Shown here one piece after another: positions 22,540-29,302 of a DNA stretch of 52,686 bases. The position numbers were made by a program, and so were the translations under genes. Positions within the stretch are counted from its first letter, which is position 1. The number at the start of each line of letters is the position of its first letter. The stretch comes from Comamonadaceae bacterium (GTDB lineage Bacteria; Pseudomonadota; Gammaproteobacteria; Burkholderiales; Burkholderiaceae_C), in the NCBI GenBank assembly GCA_027486255.1, contig JAIXPL010000037.1:1-52686 (forward strand), in the 5' to 3' direction. The notes under the pieces were generated by a model. It saw only the letters and a program-made list of their open reading frames with translations. It made no database searches and was not told where the DNA came from.

Positions 22540-23583
22540 ATGCCCGTCAGTGACCATCAACTCACCCAGGCCTGGCAAGAAGTGCTGCGCCTGTCCAAGC
22601 TGCAGCCGGGACAAAGCGTCACCATACTGACCGGCGCAGCAACTCACCCGCAAACCCTGCGCGCGGCCACCTATGCGGCGCAGGCCGTTGGCGCTATCGT
22701 CAGCCGGGTAGACCTGCCACCTATCAATGCCGACAAGGCGCTCAGCCGCGACGCGCTGGCCTACCTGGGTGAAACACCGCTGACCGGCAATCCGGCGGCC
22801 ATCGCTGCGCTAAAGGCCAGCGATCTGGTGATCGACCTGATGACCTTGCTGTTCTCGCCCGAGCAGATTGACATTCTGGAGTCGGGCACCAAGATCCTGC
22901 TGGCGGTTGAACCGCCAGAGGTGCTGGTTCGCACCGTGCCGACCGAGGCCGACCGGGCGCGGGTGCTGGCCGCCTCGGAAAAGCTCAAGCGGGCCAAGCT
23001 CATGCGGGTGGTTTCAAGTGCCGGCACCGACGTCACCTTTGAACTCGGCGAGTTCCCAACCATCTGCGAATACGGCTATGTGGACGAGCCTGGACGCTGG
23101 GACCATTGGCCCAGCGGCTTTCTCTTCACCTTCGCCAACGAAGGCGGCAGCAATGGCACCATCGTGGTCGATACCGGCGACATCGTGTTGCCACAAAAAA
23201 GCTACACCACCGCGCCCATCAAACTGACCATCGAAAAAGGCTATGCCCGCAAGATCGAAGGCGGCATCGACGCCCAACTGCTGGCCGAATACATGGCCAC
23301 CTTCAAGGACCCGGAGGCTTATGCGATGTCGCACATCGGCTGGGGCCTTCAACCGCGCTGCCACTGGTCTACCCTGGCCATGTACGACAAGGAGCAGACC
23401 ATCGCCATGGATGCACGCGCCTTCGAGGGTAACTTCCTGTTCTCCTTGGGTCCGAACAACGAGGCTGGCGGCAAGCGCACCACGGCCTGCCACATCGATA
23501 TCCCGCTGCGAAACTGCACCGTGATGCTCGACGGTGAGGTGGTGGTCGACAAAGGCAAGGTTCTCGACAAGGGCGCGGCATGA
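22540..23583 (+). CDS. nicX: 2,5-dihydroxypyridine 5,6-dioxygenase
   Basis: A 347-residue protein of the NicX family, iron(II) extradiol-type dioxygenases with an aminopeptidase M29-like fold. The residues I recall as iron ligands of P. putida NicX, His265, His318 and Asp320, occur here at the same numbers (SHIGWG and ACHIDIP). The enzyme opens 2,5-dihydroxypyridine to N-formylmaleamate with O2; the picolinate-pathway name is PicD. GAGAGGAG before the ATG gives a strong ribosome site. Its stop overlaps the start of the amidase gene by four bases. This gene defines 2,5-dihydroxypyridine as the central intermediate of the cluster. Confidence 0.94.
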   Translation: MPVSDHQLTQAWQEVLRLSKLQPGQSVTILTGAATHPQTLRAATYAAQAVGAIVSRVDLPPINADKALSRDALAYLGETPLTGNPAAIAALKASDLVIDLMTLLFSPEQIDILESGTKILLAVEPPEVLVRTVPTEADRARVLAASEKLKRAKLMRVVSSAGTDVTFELGEFPTICEYGYVDEPGRWDHWPSGFLFTFANEGGSNGTIVVDTGDIVLPQKSYTTAPIKLTIEKGYARKIEGGIDAQLLAEYMATFKDPEAYAMSHIGWGLQPRCHWSTLAMYDKEQTIAMDARAFEGNFLFSLGPNNEAGGKRTTACHIDIPLRNCTVMLDGEVVVDKGKVLDKGAA

Positions 23584-24194
23584 GCGAAGTTGAAGTTTAT
23601 GCCCGCCAGGGCTTTGGCGCGGCCATGGCGCCCAGGGCGCCCTATGGCCTGCTCATCGTTGACTTCGTTAACGGCTTTGCCGATCCGGCGCAGTTCGGCG
23701 GCGGCAATATCCCGGCCGCGATCGAGCGAACGCGCACGCTGCTGGCCACCGCCCGCGCCAGGAAATGGCCGGTGGCGCACAGCCGCATCGTCTACCAGGA
23801 CGACGATGCCGATGACAACATCTTCTCCCTGAAGGTGCCGACCATGATCACGCTCAAGGAGGACCTGCCCTCCAGCCAGATCGTCGATGTGCTCCAGCCG
23901 GTGCCAGGCGAGCTGGTGGTCCGCAAGAACGTGCCCTCGGCCTTTTTCGGCACCTCGCTGGCGCCCTGGCTGACGCAGCGCGGCGTGCAGACTCTGCTGG
24001 TGGCCGGTGCGGTCACCAGCGGCTGTGTCCGAGCCAGTGTGGTCGACGCGATGTGCTGGGGCTTCAGGCCCCTGGTGGTCACCGACTGCGTCGGCGACCG
24101 GGCCCTCGGGCCGCACGAAGCCAATCTGTTCGATTTGGGGCAGAAATACGCGATCCTGATGGACCGTGACAGCGCGCTGCAGGCCAGCGCCTGA
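23580..24194 (+). CDS. nicF: Maleamate amidohydrolase (isochorismatase family)
   Basis: A 204-residue cysteine hydrolase of the isochorismatase family. The catalytic triad is visible as Asp28 (IVDFVNGF), Lys116 (VVRKNVPSAF) and Cys149 (TSGCVRAS). It converts maleamate to maleate and ammonia, releasing the pyridine nitrogen. The ATG overlaps the nicX stop (ATGA), coupling their translation. It is the last gene of the rightward set and ends nine bases from the end of the convergent MarR gene; no hairpin with a T-run was seen between them, so transcripts may overlap. Confidence 0.92.
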   Translation: MSEVEVYARQGFGAAMAPRAPYGLLIVDFVNGFADPAQFGGGNIPAAIERTRTLLATARARKWPVAHSRIVYQDDDADDNIFSLKVPTMITLKEDLPSSQIVDVLQPVPGELVVRKNVPSAFFGTSLAPWLTQRGVQTLLVAGAVTSGCVRASVVDAMCWGFRPLVVTDCVGDRALGPHEANLFDLGQKYAILMDRDSALQASA

Positions 24195-24203
24195 GCAGTC
24201 TGC

Positions 24204-24734
24204 CTACAGCGAGGTGCGCGCCGGAGCGCGGGAGTATTCGTTGTTGGCGTCGACCAGATTGCCCAGCAGCCGCAGGAAGGTTTGTTGGTCACGCTGCGAT
24301 AGCGGCGCAAGCAGCCGCTGCTGCGCCGAATGCATGTGCGCGTGCAGCAGCTTCATGACCCGAAAGCCCTCTTCGGTAATGAGCGACTGGCGTGAGCGCT
24401 TGTCGGCCGGATGCGGTCGGCGCTCGATCAGGTTCTTTTCTTCCAAACGCTTGAGCACGTCCGCTGTGGTGGTGCGGTCCAGGCCGATTTCGGTACCGAT
24501 TTCAGTCTGGTCCAGGCCGGGCTTGAGCGAGAGCGCTGTCAGGATGCCAAACTGCACCGGCGTGATGTTGTGCTGCTTGCATTCCTCGGAAAAGATCGCG
24601 TAGTGGATCTGATTGAGCCGCCGGACCAAGAAGCCCGGACGCGACCAGAGGACCTGGCGAATCGGATCGAAATTATCGAGCGCAGAGCCGGACGGTGCGT
24701 TCTCGGACTTCCTGGCTGTCGACTTTCTCATCAA
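24204..24734 (-). CDS. MarR-family regulator, likely repressor of the pyridine-carboxylate genes (PicR/NicR-like)
   Basis: A 176-residue protein with a MarR winged-helix domain: LTALSLKPGLDQTEIGTEIG forms the first helices, then LDRTTTADVLKRLEEKN is the recognition helix region and the wing carries RRPHPADKRSRQ. Residues 1-25 are a charged extension rich in Arg, Lys and Ser. The gene is convergent with nicF. In both nicotinate and picolinate clusters a MarR protein (NicR, PicR) represses catabolic genes until a pathway hydroxy-acid is present, so the same is inferred here, with the palindrome at 16129-16156 as the best operator candidate. The alternative is regulation of only part of the cluster. 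Confidence 0.88.
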   Translation of the reverse strand: MMRKSTARKSENAPSGSALDNFDPIRQVLWSRPGFLVRRLNQIHYAIFSEECKQHNITPVQFGILTALSLKPGLDQTEIGTEIGLDRTTTADVLKRLEEKNLIERRPHPADKRSRQSLITEEGFRVMKLLHAHMHSAQQRLLAPLSQRDQQTFLRLLGNLVDANNEYSRAPARTSL

Positions 24735-24740
24735 TGGCTT

Positions 24741-25010
24741 TCAGTCAATTGCACCGTAGACGAATTCCAAAAGTGCCTCCCCTAGTTTAACCGCTCGGGC
24801 CTGCTCAACCCAGGCACCGCGACCCAGATCAGCACGGCCCGCACGCGCAGATTCATCGCTGAGCCAGGCCTGAAGCGCCGGGTCAGCCGACATCGCCTCA
24901 GGCACTGCCCACTGAATCAGCGCGACCGTCTGACCGGTCGCCCCCAGCGAGCGCGCGAACGAGGACCGGCCCAAGAAGTCCCTTGGCGGACTGACCCCGG
25001 CGGCCCATGC
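24741..25010 (-). other. Unrecognised short open frame, possible gene remnant
   Basis: A minus-strand frame is open from 25010 to the stop at 24741, with a TTG at 24974 as the only plausible start and no clear ribosome site. The 77 residues from that TTG are well mixed and not low-complexity (for example WVEQARAVKLGEALLEFVYG at the end), and look like the C-terminal part of a larger soluble protein. I do not recognise the family. Its stop lies six bases before the MarR start on the same strand, so if expressed it would be upstream of the regulator. It may be the tail of a gene cut by rearrangement at the edge of the catabolic region. Confidence 0.3.
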
Positions 25011-25041
25011 TCAAAGGCTGATGCAAAACCCGTTAAATTAA

Positions 25042-25081
25042 CCCCCGGACTCCAGAGTCAGCCGCTACTCAAATCCGGGGG
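25042..25081. repeat. Long-loop GC inverted repeat with a nested hairpin
   Basis: Perfect 8-bp arms CCCCCGGA (25042-25049) and TCCGGGGG (25074-25081) enclose 24 bases. A second palindrome GACTC-CA-GAGTC (25048-25059) overlaps the left arm, so two alternative folds are possible. There is no T-run on either side. It lies in the non-coding part of the 537-base gap between the MarR gene and the SOUL gene; the rest of the gap (25011-25271) holds only a further 6-bp hairpin, AGCGAA/TTCGCT at 25226-25244, in the SOUL leader and no recognised promoter. Confidence 0.55.
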
Positions 25082-25271
25082 GACGTCGCCTATAAAGAAG
25101 CCATCGAAAAAAATCAAATCAGGATCTAAGCCCCGCGGACTGCGCTTGCGCACGATGCGGTTCATCCTGCAAGAAGCCGAGAGACCCGTGGTCAAGCGAT
25201 GAAGTCGGGGTCCTCCCTAGAATGAAGCGAAATCACCCTTCGCTAGCCGTTTTGAGAAAGCACCCCCACGT

Positions 25272-25859
25272 ATGTCCCGCAAAGCCCTGTCGTGGTTTGT
25301 CTTTGCATCCTTGGTTTTGATCGGACCCAGCATGGCACAGAGCGTCAGCGAACCCCCCTACACCCTGGTGAAAAACGAGCCGCCGTTTGAAGTGCGCGAT
25401 TACGGTGCGCTCACTGTGGCTGAAACCCTGATCGAGGGCGACTTCGATATCGCGGGCAGCCAGGGTTTTCGCCGTGTGGCCGGATATATCTTTGGAAAAA
25501 ATCAAAACGCCAAGGGCGAGAGCGAAAAGATCGCCATGACCGCACCCGTGACCATGGAGGCGCAAAACCAGCAGTGGCGACTGCATTTCGTCATGCCGCA
25601 GGGCATGGCCTTGGCGAATTTGCCCAAGCCTGTCGACGCCAATGTGCAATTGCGTGAGGTGCCCGCGCAGCGCATGGCCGCGGTGCGCTTCAGCGGGTTG
25701 ACCACCGCCGCCAGCATCGAGCACCAGACCCAATTGCTCAAAGACTGGCTGGCCCGCAACAACTTGGCGTTTGAAGATCGGCCCCAACTGGCACGCTACA
25801 ACGATCCGTTCACACTGCCTTGGAATCGGCGCAACGAGATTTTGATTCCCTTGCGATGA
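25272..25859 (+). CDS. Exported SOUL-family heme-binding protein
   Basis: A 195-residue protein with a clear signal peptide (hydrophobic WFVFASLVLIGPSMAQ, cleavage after about residue 23). The mature part is a SOUL domain: EPPFEVRDYG at the start, then GSQGFRRVAGYIFGKNQ, KIAMTAPV and LPWNRRNEILIPL at the end, all typical of the family. SOUL proteins bind heme or related tetrapyrroles in some members, but the role of the bacterial secreted ones is poorly known. It stands alone, convergent with the arsJ gene downstream. Confidence 0.9.
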   Translation: MSRKALSWFVFASLVLIGPSMAQSVSEPPYTLVKNEPPFEVRDYGALTVAETLIEGDFDIAGSQGFRRVAGYIFGKNQNAKGESEKIAMTAPVTMEAQNQQWRLHFVMPQGMALANLPKPVDANVQLREVPAQRMAAVRFSGLTTAASIEHQTQLLKDWLARNNLAFEDRPQLARYNDPFTLPWNRRNEILIPLR

Positions 25860-25880
25860 AGTGCGTTTGCCTCGAACGAT

Positions 25881-27122
25881 TCAGGCGATGTGTTCGATGG
25901 CTGCGGGCTTTTGCGTCGGGAGGTAGAGCGTGATAAGCCAACAGACCACGAGCATCACGGCCGAGCCCAGCAGCGCGTAGAGCAAGCCGCCCCATTGGTA
26001 CAGCAGGCCCGACATCAAGGTGCCGACGAAGCGACCCAGCGCATTGGCCGCGTAGTAAAAGCCCACGTCCTCGGCGGACTTCTCGGAGCCGGCATACGCC
26101 AGCACCAGATAGGAGTGGACGGACGAGTTCACGGCGAAGGCCACGCCGAACAGCCCCAGGCCGCCCACGACCACCCACTCCAGGTGAGGCACCTGGGCCA
26201 CGACGGCGCCAGCCAGTGCCATCGGCACCAGAGCCAGTACAGCCGACCACCAGCGTGCAGCCGGTACCTCATGGCTCAGACCGTCCTCGCTTCGCCTGAC
26301 GATGGCCGGTGCCAGCGCCTGCACCAGGCCATAGCCAATGGTCCAGGCCGCTACGAAGCCGCCCACCATCGTGAAGGTCCAGCCCACGGAGTACAGGAAC
26401 ACCGGTACGCCCACCACGAACCACACATCACGGGCGCCAAAGAGCGCGACGCGCGCCGCAGCCAGGCCGTTGATGCCTGCGTTCTTTGCAAATAACTCCT
26501 TGGCTGACTTGGAGGCTTTGCTCTTTCCCATCATGGGGGGCAGAGACGCAACCACGCCGAGCAGCACCAACGCCAACAGCCCAGCCATGGCCCACAGGGC
26601 GCCTTGGAAGCCAAGGATCTGCAGCAGGACACCGCCCAGAAAAAAGCCAACGCCCTTCATCGCGTTTTTGCTGCCAGTGAGCCAGGCGACCCACTTGAAG
26701 AGTTGACCTGCGCCTTGCTCCTTTGCCTGAGCCTGCGTGACCTTGATAGCCGATTTGCTGGCCGTCTTGGTCAGGTCTTTGGCGACGCCGCATACACCCT
26801 GCGCCAGCACCACCCAAGCCACTGACATGGCCGCCGTCCAGCCAGGATCCAGCATTGAAAGCAGGCAGAAGCCCACGATTTGCGTGACGAGTCCCACGGT
26901 GAGCATGCGGGCGATGCCGTAGCGCGTGGCCAGCCACCCGCCGATCAGGTTGGCAAGTACGCCCGCGGCTTCATACAGGAGGAACAGGAAAGCCAGCGTG
27001 AAGGGCGAATAGCCCAGGCGGTAAAAGTGCAGCAGCACCAGCATGCGCAGTGCGCCATCGGTGAGCGTGAACCCCCAGTAGGCCGCCGTGACGATGGCGT
27101 AGTTCCGCTCGGCCTGGTTCAT
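25881..27122 (-). CDS. arsJ: ArsJ, 1-arseno-3-phosphoglycerate efflux permease (MFS)
   Basis: A 413-residue major facilitator protein with about 12 membrane segments, beginning NYAIVTAAYWGFTLTDGALRM, which is characteristic of ArsJ. Established work shows that ArsJ exports 1-arseno-3-phosphoglycerate made by a partner glyceraldehyde-3-phosphate dehydrogenase, giving arsenate resistance. That partner is encoded directly upstream, its stop overlapping the arsJ start. An ArsR-type regulator precedes both. No arsenate reductase (arsC) or arsenite pump gene lies in the window, so this set would act on arsenate itself. Confidence 0.92.
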   Translation of the reverse strand: MNQAERNYAIVTAAYWGFTLTDGALRMLVLLHFYRLGYSPFTLAFLFLLYEAAGVLANLIGGWLATRYGIARMLTVGLVTQIVGFCLLSMLDPGWTAAMSVAWVVLAQGVCGVAKDLTKTASKSAIKVTQAQAKEQGAGQLFKWVAWLTGSKNAMKGVGFFLGGVLLQILGFQGALWAMAGLLALVLLGVVASLPPMMGKSKASKSAKELFAKNAGINGLAAARVALFGARDVWFVVGVPVFLYSVGWTFTMVGGFVAAWTIGYGLVQALAPAIVRRSEDGLSHEVPAARWWSAVLALVPMALAGAVVAQVPHLEWVVVGGLGLFGVAFAVNSSVHSYLVLAYAGSEKSAEDVGFYYAANALGRFVGTLMSGLLYQWGGLLYALLGSAVMLVVCWLITLYLPTQKPAAIEHIA

Positions 27123-28171
27123 CAGAGGCCCGCCTCTTCAAGGATGCAGGCCAGGTCCACCATGCGGGTGGCGTAGCCCATTTCGTTGTCGTACCAGGCG
27201 TAGACCTTGAGCAGTGTGCCGTCGGTAACCATCGTCGAGAGGGCATCGACGATGGAGCTGCGCGTGTCGCGGGCGTAGTCGGAGCTGACCAGCGGGCGCT
27301 CTTCGTAGCCCAGGATGCCGGCCATGGGTGCGCCCGGCTGGGCCGCAGCCTTGAACAGCGCATTGACTTCCTCGGCCGTGGTCGCGCGCTGCAGTTCAAA
27401 CACACAGTCGGTCAGGGAAGCGTTCAGCGCAGGCACGCGCACCGCATGGCCATTGAGCTTTCCCTTTAGCTCGGGGTAGATGAGGGCGATGGCCGTGGCG
27501 CTGCCCGTGGTGGTGGGCGCGAGGTTCACCATGGCGCTGCGTGCGCGCCGCAGGTCTTTGTGCGGGGCATCCACCACGAGGTTGGTGTTGGTCGGGTCGT
27601 GCAGCGTGGTGATCTGCCCATGACGGATGCCGATGGCTTCGTGCACCACTTTCACCACAGGAGCCAAGCAGTTGGTGGTGCAGGAGGCGGCCGTGACGAT
27701 GCGGTGCTTGGCCGGGTCATACAGGTGATCGTTGACGCCCACCACGATGTTGAGCACATCGCCCACCTTCACGGGCGCCGCCACGATCACGCGCTTGGCA
27801 CCACGGTCGAGATGACCTTGAAGGGTCTCTGGCGTCAGGAACTTGCCCGTGCACTCCAGCACCACGTCAACGCCGAGCTCGCCCCAGGGAATTTCCGCTG
27901 CTGTGGCGTGCGAGCTGAAGGACAGGCGCCGCGAGCCGATGCGGATGGCGTCGTCACCTTCTGCAGCGATGTCTGCCTTCCATCGGCCCTGTACCGAGTC
28001 AAAGGTGATCAGGTGGGCTGTGGCGGCCGCTCCGCCTTTGATTTCATTGAGGTGCACGATCTCCAACCGGTTGTCAGAGCGGGGGTCGTGGTCCGGGCGG
28101 TCGATCGCACCGAACGCGGCACGCAGTGCCAGCCGCCCAATGCGTCCCATCCCATTGATTCCAACTTTCAT
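27122..28171 (-). CDS. Glyceraldehyde-3-phosphate dehydrogenase of the arsenate-resistance set
   Basis: A 349-residue dehydrogenase with the NAD-binding start [19 protein letters not shown] and the active site ASCTTNC with catalytic Cys164. It uses arsenate in place of phosphate to make 1-arseno-3-phosphoglycerate, the substrate of ArsJ. Pairing with arsJ by a one-base overlap, and a nearby ArsR regulator, argue against a housekeeping glycolytic role. AGGAG stands six bases before the ATG. The sequence from residue 25 to 50 ([23 protein letters not shown] region) is the longer form seen in the ars-linked branch. Confidence 0.9.
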   Translation of the reverse strand: MKVGINGMGRIGRLALRAAFGAIDRPDHDPRSDNRLEIVHLNEIKGGAAATAHLITFDSVQGRWKADIAAEGDDAIRIGSRRLSFSSHATAAEIPWGELGVDVVLECTGKFLTPETLQGHLDRGAKRVIVAAPVKVGDVLNIVVGVNDHLYDPAKHRIVTAASCTTNCLAPVVKVVHEAIGIRHGQITTLHDPTNTNLVVDAPHKDLRRARSAMVNLAPTTTGSATAIALIYPELKGKLNGHAVRVPALNASLTDCVFELQRATTAEEVNALFKAAAQPGAPMAGILGYEERPLVSSDYARDTRSSIVDALSTMVTDGTLLKVYAWYDNEMGYATRMVDLACILEEAGL

Positions 28172-28208
28172 GTGCTGCTCCTGGCTCTAATTTCTAAACT
28201 TCTCGAAT

Positions 28209-28228
28209 TGTCGATATTCAATATGACA
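28209..28228. promoter_or_regulatory. Candidate ArsR operator ahead of the gapdh-arsJ pair
   Basis: The 11-bp palindrome ATATTCAATAT (28214-28224) is flanked by TGTC on the left and GACA on the right, giving a 20-base imperfect dyad 38 bases before the gapdh start. On the minus strand TTGAAT followed after 17 bases by TTTAGA may be the promoter, which the site would overlap. ArsR-family repressors bind such AT-rich dyads and leave when metalloid binds; the link to the ArsR encoded just upstream is inference. Confidence 0.55.
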
Positions 28229-28306
28229 GATTGACTACAAGAGACCCGGCATGCGCCGGGCCTGTACGACCTCGCAGGCGACTGACGCAGCTTGCCGCTT
28301 CTGAAT

Positions 28307-28627
28307 TCAGCAGATGCCGGATTTGGCCTTGGGCGCGCAGGACTGGCCCTGGCAGCAGTGATCCACCAGGTAGCCCAGCAGATCGTTCATGTGGGTCAGG
28401 TTGGGGCGGTAAAACAACTGCCGGCCTTCTCGCTCGACGCTCACCAGGTCAGCGTGGGCCAGCTCCTTCAAGTGGAATGACAGCGTGGACGCCGGCAGAT
28501 CCAGCATCGGTGCGAGGACGGAGGGCGTCAGCCCCTCAGGGCCCGAGCCAACCAGGGAGCGAAAGATGCGCAGACGCGCCTCGTGGGCAAGTGCTGTGAG
28601 TGCGTTAACGGCGGTTTTCTCATTCAT
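28307..28627 (-). CDS. arsR: ArsR-family transcriptional regulator
   Basis: A 106-residue winged-helix repressor. The helix-turn-helix is LDLPASTLSFHLKELAHADLV (about residues 43-63), followed by the wing VEREGRQLFYRP. The C-terminus carries a cysteine cluster, HCCQGQSC and a last GIC, likely the As(III) site, as in the C-terminal-site branch of ArsR proteins. The ATG at 28627 fits the family; a longer frame reaching 28792 overlaps the TPR gene upstream. It lies 135 bases before the gapdh gene on the same strand and presumably controls gapdh-arsJ. Confidence 0.92.
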   Translation of the reverse strand: MNEKTAVNALTALAHEARLRIFRSLVGSGPEGLTPSVLAPMLDLPASTLSFHLKELAHADLVSVEREGRQLFYRPNLTHMNDLLGYLVDHCCQGQSCAPKAKSGIC

Positions 28628-28670
28628 GATTCCAATGTACTCGAAATAACGTTGAATTCCGAGCGCTGCT

Positions 28671-29174
28671 TCAATAGCGATAGCCCCCCGGTTGAGCCGA
28701 TCCGGCTGAATCGATGGCCCGCTGCAGTTGCTGCCAGGGCTCGCAAGGCTGCTGGCAAATCTGCTCGAGTTTCTTAAGCATTTGTATGGCACGTTCGCGT
28801 TGTCCCAGGGTCAGCATCAGCATCCCCATGTAGGCGTGGGCGCCTTGGTGTTGGGGGTCGATGGCAAGGGCACGCTCGTAGGCTGAAAGCGAGAGCTCGA
28901 ATCGGTCCAACTGCCGCTGGGTGAAGCCCAGAAGGCTGTAGGCATCGGCATCCTCGGGGAACGCCTTGACATGCGATTGCAGCAGCTCTGCAGCGCGCAC
29001 CCAGTCCTTTTGCGCAATGGCTTCGCGCGCCTGGCGCACGGCGCGCTCCTCGACAGCGGGGTTGCGGTTGGGCACATCGACGGCCCCGACGCCCGAACCC
29101 AGCAGGGCCAACAGGGCCATCAGGCTCGCTAGCAGCAAGGCTCTGCCCACAGAAAAGCATGGATGAAGATTCAT
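28671..29174 (-). CDS. Exported tetratricopeptide-repeat protein
   Basis: A 167-residue protein with an N-terminal signal peptide or anchor (hydrophobic ALLLASLMALLALLGSGVGA, residues 12-31). Residues 45-145 form about three TPR units, seen in WVRAAELLQSHVKAFPEDAD, AYSLLGFTQRQLDRFELSLS and the AYERALAIDPQH repeat. TPRs mediate protein contacts; no enzymatic function is visible. It is divergent from the PhoX-type gene with a 128-base gap and could be a periplasmic partner of it, but that is only positional. Confidence 0.85.
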   Translation of the reverse strand: MNLHPCFSVGRALLLASLMALLALLGSGVGAVDVPNRNPAVEERAVRQAREAIAQKDWVRAAELLQSHVKAFPEDADAYSLLGFTQRQLDRFELSLSAYERALAIDPQHQGAHAYMGMLMLTLGQRERAIQMLKKLEQICQQPCEPWQQLQRAIDSAGSAQPGGYRY

Positions 29175-29302
29175 GTTGACATGCTAGGTGTCTGGTGTCA
29201 GTTCGCCTATGGCGGCTTTGAAATCCCCTGGCGCGCCGTGGCCGACATCCGTTTGTCACAAAAAGGAGGTTCACTAAGCGCCTTAACCGTCAGGAGTTAG
29301 TC

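Noticed and set aside
25042-25081. Intrinsic terminator
   Set aside because: The stem is strong but the loop is 24 bases and no T-run follows on either strand; it was kept only as an inverted repeat.
27122-28171. Housekeeping glycolytic gapA
   Set aside because: The overlap with arsJ and the adjacent arsR make the arsenate-resistance role far more likely.
29175-29302. A Pho box ahead of the PhoX-type gene
   Set aside because: Only isolated TGTCA-like words were found, without the two 11-bp spaced direct repeats expected.
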